A program made the position numbers and the translations under genes. DNA of 5,461 bases from an uncultured Angelakisella sp. (lineage in GTDB: Bacteria; Bacillota; Clostridia; Oscillospirales; Ruminococcaceae). This document shows positions 1 through 5,105 of the stretch, in pieces. Location of the stretch: the NCBI GenBank assembly GCA_947564495.1, contig CANOCD010000101.1, positions 1-5,461 of the forward strand, read 5' to 3'. Every line of letters starts with the position of its first letter. Positions within the stretch are counted from its first letter, which is position 1. Below the pieces are notes generated by a model. That model was not told the origin of the DNA, did no database searches, and worked only from the letters and a program-made list of their open reading frames with translations.

Positions 1-132
1 ACCGACTGGTCGACGCCGATGGCCAGGCTGTCCAGGCAGAGGGAGTAGTTCCTGGACTGCCGCCGGGGGGAGAAGGTCTTTTTCATCCTGGAGCTGCCCA
101 CCAACATCCAGGAGGAGCCGGAGCCGGAGCGG
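1..132 (+). pseudogene. Upstream in-frame remnant of the 5' gene, interrupted by TAG at 46-48
   Basis: Frame 1 is open on both sides of a single TAG at 46-48. Between the stop and the GTG at 133 there are 28 codons, and 27 of them end in G or C. Before the stop all 15 codons end in G or C, which matches the third-position bias of every gene in the window; the other two forward frames lack that bias. The peptide before the stop (DWSTPMARLSRQRE) and after it (FLDCRRGEKVFFILELP) reads as one plausible protein. No ATG, GTG or TTG lies between the stop and 133, so this part cannot be explained as the normal start of the downstream frame. A one-base change (GAG, CAG or TGG to TAG) or a sequencing error would explain it. 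The three AGG arginine codons before the stop are unusual for the window, which weakens the case slightly. The true start lies left of the window. Confidence 0.45.
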
Positions 133-513
133 GTGTTCCACAAGGACATCTACTACCTGGACAACTGCACCGTGGACCAGGCCCGGGAGCTCCTCCGGGA
201 GCACGGGGAACTGCTCATTGGGGACGGGATGTCCGCCTTCGGCTTCGGGGGCCAGGAGAGCGGGGACGAGGTCATGGTGGAAAAGTACAACCTGGTCACC
301 CTCTGGGCCAAGCGCCCGGTGAAGTGGAAGCCCCTCCTGGAGGAACTGGGCCTGCCGGAGCAGGAGCATTTGGTCACCGCCGGGGAGACCTTCGACCGGG
401 ACCACCCGGGCCAGTGCCGGACGGTGACGGTGGACGGGATGACCGTCTACGACCTGCCGGAGCGGCTCAAAGACCGGGGGCTCTACTTCGCCGAGCGGCG
501 GAAGGTGGACTGA
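133..513 (+). CDS. Hypothetical protein, C-terminal part (or complete from GTG at 133)
   Basis: I do not recognise this family. From the GTG at 133 it would be 126 residues: soluble, rich in Glu, Asp and Arg, with no signal peptide, membrane segment or obvious catalytic motif. Recognisable stretches are YYLDNCTVDQARELL near the N-terminus, the glycine-rich GDGMSAFGFGGQESGDE around residues 31-47, and VKWKPLLEELGLPE in the middle. The glycine-rich stretch has no Walker or nucleotide-binding pattern. The GTG has a poor ribosome site: the nearest GGAGGAG (111-117) is 15 bases away. Codon bias continues unbroken upstream to base 49 and beyond, so the native protein is probably longer and GTG 133 is a fallback start. 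It stands alone before a strong terminator and is probably unrelated to the ABC operon that follows. Confidence 0.6.
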   Translation: MFHKDIYYLDNCTVDQARELLREHGELLIGDGMSAFGFGGQESGDEVMVEKYNLVTLWAKRPVKWKPLLEELGLPEQEHLVTAGETFDRDHPGQCRTVTVDGMTVYDLPERLKDRGLYFAERRKVD

Positions 514-533
514 CCCTTCTATATCGGGATAAC

Positions 534-568
534 GGACTGCTGTCCTTGGGGACGGCGGTCCTTTTTTT
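534..568 (+). terminator. Rho-independent terminator after the 5' hypothetical gene
   Basis: A 12-base-pair stem is formed by GGACTGCTGTCC (534-545) and GGACGGCGGTCC (550-561), with ten Watson-Crick pairs and two G-U wobbles. It closes a TTGG loop and is followed directly by seven T residues (562-568). It begins 20 bases after the TGA at 511-513 and separates that gene from the ABC operon. Confidence 0.93.
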
Positions 569-596
569 GTGGGCCAAATTCGGGCCGCCGCATAGT
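567..596 (+). promoter_or_regulatory. Weak candidate sigma-A promoter for the ABC operon
   Basis: A promoter is expected between the terminator ending at 568 and the ATPase start at 675. The best pair I can find is TTGTGG (567-572) and CATAGT (591-596) with an 18-base spacer; TAGTAT at 593-598 is an alternative -10. Each hexamer matches the consensus at about four of six positions, so this is a weak assignment resting mainly on position. Confidence 0.25.
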
Positions 597-605
597 ATGG
601 GGTGA

Positions 606-653
606 CAGCGGCCTGCCGCTGCCCCGGGGCGCCCTATTACCCAACCGCCCCGG
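606..653 (+). other. GC-rich structured leader of the ABC operon
   Basis: Two inverted repeats occupy the untranslated leader. CAGCGG (606-611) pairs with CCGCTG (616-621) around a four-base loop. CCGGGGCG (624-631) pairs perfectly with CGCCCCGG (646-653) around a 14-base loop that contains CTATTACCCAA. The second hairpin covers the first two bases of a GGAGG (652-656) but leaves the better placed AGGTGA (662-667) free. There is no T-tract, so neither is a terminator. I see no motif of a known riboswitch class. The function is unknown; GC-rich sequence can form such stems by chance. Confidence 0.4.
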
Positions 654-674
654 AGGAAACGAGGTGAACCATCT

Positions 675-1442
675 TTGAACCTGCTGGAAATACAGGACAT
701 AACCGAAAGCTACCAAGCGGAAAACGGGGAGATCGCCGCCCTTGACCATATCAGCTTTACCATGGAACGAGGGGAGTTCCTCAGCATCGTGGGACCCAGC
801 GGCTGCGGGAAATCCACCCTCCTTTCCATCATCGCCGGGCTGCTGCCCCCTTCCTCGGGGCGCATCCTGCTGGACGGCCGGGAGGTGACCGGGGTGGACC
901 CCCGCATCGGCTATATGCTCCAGAAGGATAACCTGCTGGAGTGGCGCACCATCTGGAAGAACGTCCTGCTGGGGCTGGAGCTCCGCCGCCGCCTGGACGA
1001 GGAGAGCTTGGACCGGGCCCGGGTCCTTCTGCGGAGCTACGGCCTGTGGGAGTTCCGGGAGAAGTACCCCAGCCAGCTTTCCGGGGGGATGCGCCAGCGG
1101 GCGGCCCTCATCCGCACCCTGGCCACCAGCCCCGAGGTGCTGCTGCTGGACGAAGCATTTTCCGCCCTGGACTACCAGACCCGCCTGGAAGTCACCGACG
1201 ATGTCTACCGCATCCTCCGCCGGGAGGAGATCACCACTTTGATGGTGACCCACGACATCCCGGAGAGCATCTCCATGGGGGACCGGGTGCTCATCCTCAC
1301 CGGGCGGCCCGCCGGGGTCCGGGAACTGCTGCCTATCGACCTGGGGCCGGGGCGCACCCCCCTCTCCTGCCGGGATGACCCCCGGTTCAGCCGCTACTTC
1401 AACCACATCTGGAAGGAGCTGAAACCCAATGGAACGCAATGA
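675..1442 (+). CDS. ABC transporter ATP-binding protein, NitT/TauT (SsuB/TauB-like) family
   Basis: This is the cytoplasmic ATPase of an importer, 255 residues, which is the usual length for the nitrate/sulfonate/taurine class. All ATPase motifs are intact: Walker A GPSGCGKST (residues 40-48), Q-loop Q83 followed by KDNLLEW, signature LSGGMRQR (135-142), Walker B VLLLDEAF (155-162) with catalytic E160, D-loop SALD (163-166) and switch H193. The QKDNLLEWRTIWKNV segment is typical of this subfamily. The start is a TTG at 675, chosen because AGGTGA (662-667), a perfect anti-Shine-Dalgarno complement, sits 7 bases upstream; the GTG inside that site opens only a four-codon frame. The 3' end overlaps the permease gene by 14 bases, implying translational coupling. 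It is first in an ATPase-permease-binding protein operon. The family is secure; the substrate is not determinable. Confidence 0.95.
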   Translation: MNLLEIQDITESYQAENGEIAALDHISFTMERGEFLSIVGPSGCGKSTLLSIIAGLLPPSSGRILLDGREVTGVDPRIGYMLQKDNLLEWRTIWKNVLLGLELRRRLDEESLDRARVLLRSYGLWEFREKYPSQLSGGMRQRAALIRTLATSPEVLLLDEAFSALDYQTRLEVTDDVYRILRREEITTLMVTHDIPESISMGDRVLILTGRPAGVRELLPIDLGPGRTPLSCRDDPRFSRYFNHIWKELKPNGTQ

Positions 1443-2238
1443 GACCGGGGCCCTTTCCCCCCAGCGCCGGGAGTACCTCCGCCGCCGGGAGCGCCGCCGC
1501 AGGCAGATCCTGGCCTGGCAATGGGGGCTGCTCATCGCCCTTGTGGCCCTGTGGGAGCTGCTGGCCCGGGCGGGGGTCATCGACAGCTTTATCCTCAGCC
1601 AGCCCAGCCGGGTCTGGCGCACCTGGGGGAACCTCATCGCCACCGGGGAGCTGTGGCTCCACCTGTGGACCACCGTCTACGAGACCCTGGCCGGCTTTCT
1701 GCTGGGGGTCCTCTTCGGGGTGGGCCTTGCCATCCTCCTGTGGTGGAGCGACTTTGTGGCCAAGGTCAGCGAACCCTATCTGGTGGTCCTCAACAGCCTG
1801 CCCAAGATCGCCCTGGGGCCGGTCATCATCATCCTGGTGGGGGCCGGGACCAAGGCCATCGTCTTTATGGCCCTGGCCATCTCTCTCATCGTCACCGTCC
1901 TGGAGATGCTGGGAGGCTTCCGCCGCACCGACCCCGACGCCATCCGCATGGCCCGGACCTTCGGGGCCACCAAGGCCCAGATCTTCCGGAAGATCGTTTT
2001 CCCCAGCAGTTTGGGGGCCCTCTTCGGCTCCCTGAAGATCAACATCGGCCTTTCCCTGGTGGGGGTCATCGCCGGGGAATTTCTGGTCTCCAAGGCGGGG
2101 CTGGGCTACCTCATCGTCTACGGGGGCCAGGTCTTTAAGCTGGACCTTGTCATGGCCAGCGTCATCATCCTGTCGGCGGTGGCCGCCCTCATGTACCAGG
2201 GGGTGGCCCTCCTCCAAAAACTGGCGGGTCACCACTGA
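1429..2238 (+). CDS. ABC transporter permease, NitT/TauT (SsuC/TauC-like) family
   Basis: This is the membrane subunit that should pair with the upstream ATPase, 269 residues, normal for the BPD_transp_1 fold. A strongly basic cytoplasmic N-terminus (residues 13-26, mostly Arg) is followed by hydrophobic segments near 32-48, 84-105, 117-138, 142-161, 205-220 and 238-258. The ATPase-coupling (EAA) loop is clear at about 175-202: ARTFGATKAQIFRKIVFP and the residues after it, where the central glycine and the following Ile/Phe-Pro pattern are conserved. The GEFLVSKAGLGYLI segment (217-230) is also characteristic of the SsuC/TauC group. The ATG at 1429 is preceded by AAGGAG (1413-1418) inside the end of the ATPase gene, and the 14-base overlap suggests coupled translation and matched stoichiometry. 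A hairpin covers its stop codon. As with the ATPase, substrate identity cannot be inferred from this subunit. Confidence 0.95.
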   Translation: MERNETGALSPQRREYLRRRERRRRQILAWQWGLLIALVALWELLARAGVIDSFILSQPSRVWRTWGNLIATGELWLHLWTTVYETLAGFLLGVLFGVGLAILLWWSDFVAKVSEPYLVVLNSLPKIALGPVIIILVGAGTKAIVFMALAISLIVTVLEMLGGFRRTDPDAIRMARTFGATKAQIFRKIVFPSSLGALFGSLKINIGLSLVGVIAGEFLVSKAGLGYLIVYGGQVFKLDLVMASVIILSAVAALMYQGVALLQKLAGHH

Positions 2239-2247
2239 CCCGCCGGT
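2220..2247 (+). other. Hairpin across the permease stop codon, without a T-tract
   Basis: GGCGGGTC (2223-2230) and GACCCGCC (2237-2244) form a perfect 8-base-pair stem around ACCACT. The stem extends to 11 pairs through C2221-G2246, a T2222-G2245 wobble and A2220-T2247. The TGA at 2236-2238 lies at the loop/stem border. No T-run follows, so it is not a classical terminator. It stands between the permease and the binding-protein gene, where hairpins often stabilise or process mRNA so that binding protein is made in excess. Confidence 0.55.
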
Positions 2248-2276
2248 CTCCCAAAACTAGAAAGGAGCGTTTTCCC

Positions 2277-3272
2277 ATGAAACGAGTTCTCAGCGTCTTT
2301 CTCTCAGCCGCCCTCTGCCTGGCGGCCCTGGCGGGCTGCGCCGCCGGCCCCAAGGCCAAGGAGAAGGTCCGCCTCTGCGAGGTGACCCACTCGGTCTTTT
2401 ACGCCCCCCAGTACGCCGCCATCCACCTGGGCTTCTTTGACGACGCCGGCATCGAGATCGAGCTTTCCAACGGCCAGGGGGCCGACAAGGTCATGGCCGC
2501 CGTCCTTTCGGACAACGTGGAGATCGGCTTTGCCGGGCCGGAGGCTTCCATCTACGTCTACAACGAGGGCAAGGAGGACCACACCCAGGTGTTCGCCCAG
2601 CTGACCAAGCGGGATGGCTCCTTCCTCATGGCCCGGGAGCCGGACCCGGATTTCACCTGGGAAAAGCTCCGGGGGACCCAGGTCCTTTCAGGGCGGAAGG
2701 GCGGGGTGCCCTACATGGCCCTGGAGTATGTCATCCGCCAGCACGGCATGGACCCCGCCGCCGACCTGGTGATGGACGACTCGGTGCAGTTCTCGTTGAT
2801 GACCGGGGCCTTCACCGGGGGCAACGGGGACTACGCCACCTGCTTTGAGCCCACGGCCTCCATGGTGGAGGCGGAGGGCAAGGGGTACATCGTGGCTTCT
2901 GTGGGGGAGGCCGCCGGGGAGATCCCCTACACCGCCTACTTCGCCAAGAAAAGCTACCTGGAGAAGAACGCCGATCTGGTCCAGCGGTTCACGAACGCCG
3001 TCTACCAGGGCCAGAAGTGGGTGGCGGAACACGATGCCGCCGAGGTGGCCCAGGCCATCGCCCCCTCCTTCCCCGACACCGACGAGGCCCTGCTGACCCA
3101 GGTGGTGGAGCGGTACCAGGAGATCGGGGCCTGGAACACCGACCCGGTGATGAAGGCCGAGTCCTTCGACCGCCTCCAGCTGGTGATGGAGCAGGCCGGG
3201 GAGCTGGCCAAGCGGGCCGACTACGAGGCGGTGGTGAACAACACCTTCGCCGAGAAGGCCATCCAGGGGTAA
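2277..3272 (+). CDS. ABC transporter substrate-binding lipoprotein, NMT1/THI5-SsuA-like
   Basis: This is the extracellular ligand-capturing subunit, 331 residues. It begins with a lipoprotein signal: K2-R3, a hydrophobic stretch from residue 4, and lipobox LAGC with Cys21 as the lipidated residue, so the mature protein is membrane-anchored. The fold is the periplasmic binding protein type II of the NMT1/THI5 and SsuA group. Supporting motifs are YAPQYAAIHLGFFDDAGIEIEL (about 42-63, the typical 'x-Q-x-A-x-x-x-G-F-F-x-x-x-G-I-x-V' opening), IGFAGPEASI (83-92, ligand-loop region), and YIVASVG plus IPYTAYFAKKSYLEK further on. AAAGGAG (2261-2267) lies 9 bases before the ATG. The gene starts 38 bases after the permease and is third in the operon. 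Relatives bind sulfonates, nitrate, thiamin pyrimidine precursors, riboflavin and other small molecules; which one applies here cannot be told by eye. Confidence 0.93.
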   Translation: MKRVLSVFLSAALCLAALAGCAAGPKAKEKVRLCEVTHSVFYAPQYAAIHLGFFDDAGIEIELSNGQGADKVMAAVLSDNVEIGFAGPEASIYVYNEGKEDHTQVFAQLTKRDGSFLMAREPDPDFTWEKLRGTQVLSGRKGGVPYMALEYVIRQHGMDPAADLVMDDSVQFSLMTGAFTGGNGDYATCFEPTASMVEAEGKGYIVASVGEAAGEIPYTAYFAKKSYLEKNADLVQRFTNAVYQGQKWVAEHDAAEVAQAIAPSFPDTDEALLTQVVERYQEIGAWNTDPVMKAESFDRLQLVMEQAGELAKRADYEAVVNNTFAEKAIQG

Positions 3273-3292
3273 GGGAAATGTAAAGTGGCTTA

Positions 3293-3321
3293 TTGCATCC
3301 GGGGGGAAAATATGGTATCCT
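3293..3321 (+). promoter_or_regulatory. Candidate promoter for ridA
   Basis: TTGCAT (3293-3298) and TATCCT (3316-3321) are separated by an ideal 17-base spacer in an AT-richer patch between the binding-protein gene and ridA. Each matches the sigma-A consensus at about four of six positions. No terminator is visible between the two genes, so ridA may also be read from the ABC operon. Confidence 0.4.
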
Positions 3322-3369
3322 TACTGTATGGCAAGACCCCACTACTATAACAAAAAGGAGTGCTTTCCC

Positions 3370-3738
3370 ATGCAGGTCATCGACACCAAAAACGCCCCCG
3401 GCGCCATCGGCCCCTATTCCCAGGGCTTCAAGGTAGGCGGTTTCGTCTACACCTCCGGCCAGATCCCCGTGGACCCCGCCACCGGCAGCGCCCCCGAGGG
3501 CATCGCCGCCCAGGCCGAGCAGAGCTGCAAGAACGTGGCCGCCATCCTGGAGGCCGCCGGCAGCGGCATGGAGAAGGTCTTTAAGACCACCTGCTTCCTG
3601 GCCGACATGGGCGACTTCGCCGCTTTCAACGAGGTGTACGCCAAGTATTTCACCTCCAAGCCCGCCCGGAGCTGCGTCGCCGTCAAGACCCTGCCCAAGG
3701 GCCTGCTCTGCGAGATCGAGGCCATCGCCGAGGCGTAA
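3370..3738 (+). CDS. ridA: RidA family 2-iminobutanoate/2-iminopropanoate deaminase
   Basis: RidA (YjgF/YER057c/UK114 family) is a cytosolic trimer that hydrolyses reactive enamine/imine intermediates, such as 2-aminoacrylate from PLP enzymes, to 2-oxo acids and ammonia. At 122 residues it has the usual family length. Family marks visible are APGAIGPYSQ (9-18), YTSGQIPVDP (27-36), KVFKTTCFLADM (69-80), FNEVYAKYF (86-94) and PARSCVAVKTLPKG (98-111). R100 is the expected active-site arginine, and E115 follows at the family's 15-residue spacing, so the protein should be active. I chose the ATG at 3370 because AAGGAG (3355-3360) precedes it by 9 bases and family members begin at this point. The in-frame ATG at 3328 would place the ribosome site inside the gene. 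It sits between an importer and pseudouridine genes, and a terminator follows it. Confidence 0.95.
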   Translation: MQVIDTKNAPGAIGPYSQGFKVGGFVYTSGQIPVDPATGSAPEGIAAQAEQSCKNVAAILEAAGSGMEKVFKTTCFLADMGDFAAFNEVYAKYFTSKPARSCVAVKTLPKGLLCEIEAIAEA

Positions 3739-3755
3739 CATCCACCCCCTGCAAA

Positions 3756-3789
3756 AAAGACAGCGGAGGCTTTTGCCCCCGCTGTTTTT
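3756..3789 (+). terminator. Intrinsic terminator after ridA, possibly bidirectional
   Basis: ACAGCGG (3760-3766) pairs with CCGCTGT (3779-3785). Inside, after an A-C mismatch, GGC (3768-3770) pairs with GCC (3775-3777) around a TTTT loop. A T-run (3785-3789) follows and an A-run (3753-3758) precedes the stem, so it could also act on the opposite strand. It lies 18 bases after the ridA stop and separates ridA from psuK. Confidence 0.9.
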
Positions 3790-3849
3790 CTGCCCTCGCC
3801 CTGGCAGATGCACCAAAGGAACGCCCGAAAAATTGTGAAAAACGCCGCC

Positions 3850-3877
3850 TTGCCCCGGGGGAAAAATCTGCTATAAT
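3850..3877 (+). promoter_or_regulatory. psuK promoter
   Basis: A perfect TATAAT (3872-3877) stands in an AT-rich block, with TTGCCC (3850-3855) 16 bases upstream as the likely -35. Transcription would start near 3884, giving a leader of about 47 bases before the GTG at 3931. Only the -10 is strong. The -10 lies inside a palindrome, which suggests repression control. Confidence 0.75.
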
Positions 3878-3902
3878 ATAAGCAGATGCTTAAATCTAAG
3901 CA
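3866..3902 (+). promoter_or_regulatory. Tandem palindromic operator over the psuK promoter
   Basis: Two 16-base palindromes share the plan TGCT-N8-AGCA: TGCTATAATATAAGCA (3869-3884) and TGCTTAAATCTAAGCA (3887-3902). They are identical at 13 of 16 positions, and their starts are 18 bases apart. The first is part of a longer perfect inverted repeat (ATCTGCT 3866-3872 and AGCAGAT 3881-3887) and contains the -10 hexamer. The second has six-base arms (TGCTTA/TAAGCA) and covers the first transcribed bases. This is a classical arrangement for a dimeric repressor. The kinase encoded just downstream carries its own winged HTH, so autoregulation is a reasonable inference; a separate regulator is equally possible. 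Confidence 0.7.
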
Positions 3903-3930
3903 AAACTAAAATCGAAGGGAGGGGTCCCCC

Positions 3931-5052
3931 GTGACCCAGCGGGAACGCCAGATCATGGAGCTCTTGCGCCAGGACCCCATGCTCTCCCAGGGGGAGCTGG
4001 CAAAGCGCCTGGGCATCACCCGGTCCTCGGTGGGGGTCCACCTGGCCAACCTGGGCAAGAAGGGGTACATCCTGGGCAAGGGCTACGTCCTCTCCGACCA
4101 GGAGGAGCGGTACATCCTGGGGGTGGGGGCGGCCAACATCGACCTTATGGGCCGCAGCCGGGCCCCCCTGGTGATGGAGGACTCCAACCCCGGGTTCATC
4201 GGTATGTCGGTGGGGGGCGTGACCCATAATATCTGCGAGAACGCCGCCAGGATGGGGGCCCCGGTCCGGCTCATCACCGCCACCGGGGACGACGTGTACG
4301 GCGAAAAGATCCGCCGGGAGTGCCAGGCCGCCGGCATCGACACCTCCGGCTTTCTGGTGTCGGAGGGGGACAGCTCCTCCATCTACCTCTCCCTCCACCA
4401 CGACACCGGGGAGATGGCCATTGCCATGTCGGATATGCGGGTCCTCCAGAAGCTGTCGGTGGAGTTTTTGCAGGGGAGGAGCGGGGTCCTCCGGGGGGCG
4501 GGGGTCATCGTGGCCGACTGCGGCCTGCCGGAGGAGATCCTCCGCTACCTGGCCGCCGCCTACGGCCCCGAGACCCCGGTCTTTGTGGACCCGGTGAGCA
4601 CCGCCTACGCCCGAAAGCTGGCGGGGGGCCTCCGGGGCATCCACACCGTCAAGCCCAACCTCCTGGAGGCGGAGATCCTGGCGGGGATGGCCATCACCTC
4701 CCTGGAGACCCTCCGGGAGGCCGCCGGGCGGCTCGTCGGCCAGGGCCTTTCCCAGGTGGTCATCAGCCTGGGCAAGGAGGGGGTCTTTTACCACGACCGG
4801 GAGGGCCGCTCCCTCCGGGCCTGGGGGCCCCCCATGGCCCGGGTGGTCAACGCCACCGGGGCGGGGGACGCCTTCATGGGGGGGCTGGTCTACGCCCACC
4901 TCCAGGGCTGGCCCCCGGAAAAGACCCTGCCCTTCGCCGTGGCCGCCTCCCGGATGGCCATCTCCCACCAGAGCACCATCAACCCGGAGATCAGCGCCGA
5001 GAACGTCCTGGCTGTGGCGGAGCGGGATAAGGTCACGGTGAAAGAGCTGTAA
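3931..5052 (+). CDS. psuK: Pseudouridine kinase with N-terminal winged HTH (PfkB family)
   Basis: It probably phosphorylates pseudouridine to pseudouridine 5'-phosphate with ATP. It has 373 residues. Residues 1-55 form a winged helix-turn-helix (recognition region around LSQGELAKRLGITRSSVGVHL, wing KKGYILGKGYVL). Residues 61-370 form a PfkB ribokinase-fold kinase. E. coli PsuK, as I recall it, is about 313 residues and lacks the HTH. Kinase marks are GVGAANIDLMG (65-74), GGVTHNICENAARMGAPV (95-112), KPN (241-243) and NATGAGDAFMGGL (307-319), with D313 the expected catalytic base. Pseudouridine-kinase signatures are DSNPG (84-88), YLSLHHDTGEM (152-162), VIVADC (192-197) and PVFVDPVS (216-223). 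The GTG start is set by AAGGGAGGGG (3915-3924), 6 bases upstream. It has its own promoter and operator, and psuG follows 53 bases downstream, which supports the specificity. The HTH may make the kinase a substrate-sensing regulator. Confidence 0.92.
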   Translation: MTQRERQIMELLRQDPMLSQGELAKRLGITRSSVGVHLANLGKKGYILGKGYVLSDQEERYILGVGAANIDLMGRSRAPLVMEDSNPGFIGMSVGGVTHNICENAARMGAPVRLITATGDDVYGEKIRRECQAAGIDTSGFLVSEGDSSSIYLSLHHDTGEMAIAMSDMRVLQKLSVEFLQGRSGVLRGAGVIVADCGLPEEILRYLAAAYGPETPVFVDPVSTAYARKLAGGLRGIHTVKPNLLEAEILAGMAITSLETLREAAGRLVGQGLSQVVISLGKEGVFYHDREGRSLRAWGPPMARVVNATGAGDAFMGGLVYAHLQGWPPEKTLPFAVAASRMAISHQSTINPEISAENVLAVAERDKVTVKEL

Positions 5053-5053
5053 A

Positions 5054-5082
5054 TTTGTCATCATTCGACAAAAATATACATA
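5054..5082 (+). promoter_or_regulatory. Inverted repeat and possible promoter in the psuK-psuG gap
   Basis: The 53-base gap is sharply AT-rich compared with its surroundings. TTTGTC (5054-5059) and GACAAA (5067-5072) form a perfect six-base inverted repeat with a seven-base spacer. TTGTCA (5055-5060), a good -35, overlaps the left arm, and TACATA (5077-5082) 16 bases on could be its -10. The repeat has too few G-C pairs and no T-tract, so it is unlikely to be a terminator. It may give psuG an extra, regulated promoter. Confidence 0.4.
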
Positions 5083-5105
5083 CTGTAAAGAAAGGAACGA
5101 GCGCC

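Noticed and set aside
569..674. TPP or guanidine (ykkC) riboswitch ahead of the ABC operon
   Set aside because: The conserved core sequences of those classes, such as CTGAGA for TPP, are absent from the leader.
519..1673. A 384-codon open frame on the minus strand
   Set aside because: It lies over the terminator, the leader and two clear ABC genes. Its product is low-complexity Pro/Gly/Gln/Arg-rich sequence typical of the antisense shadow of GC-rich codons.
1399..2235. A 278-codon minus-strand frame antisense to the permease
   Set aside because: The translation is hydrophilic, low-complexity sequence rich in Gly, Asp and Gln; the plus strand encodes a textbook permease.
2220..2276. Intrinsic terminator between permease and binding protein
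   Set aside because: The stem is good but the bases after it are GGTCTCCCAAAACTAG, with no T-tract.
3346..3351. TATAAC as a -10 element for ridA
   Set aside because: Transcription would begin at or after the ribosome binding site, and no suitable -35 lies at the right distance.
3328..3369. Upstream in-frame ATG that would lengthen RidA by 14 residues
   Set aside because: The extra peptide is not part of the family, has no ribosome site before it, and contains the AAGGAG that serves the ATG at 3370.
3853..3860. CCCCGGGG palindrome in the psuK promoter spacer, also seen at 622-629
   Set aside because: It is short and self-complementary in GC-rich DNA, with no shared flanking sequence between the two copies; chance is sufficient explanation.
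3871..5064. A 397-codon open frame on the minus strand
   Set aside because: It is fully antisense to psuK. The product is His/Gly/Pro/Val-rich without a recognisable domain, and it spans psuK's promoter, so it is a codon-bias artefact.
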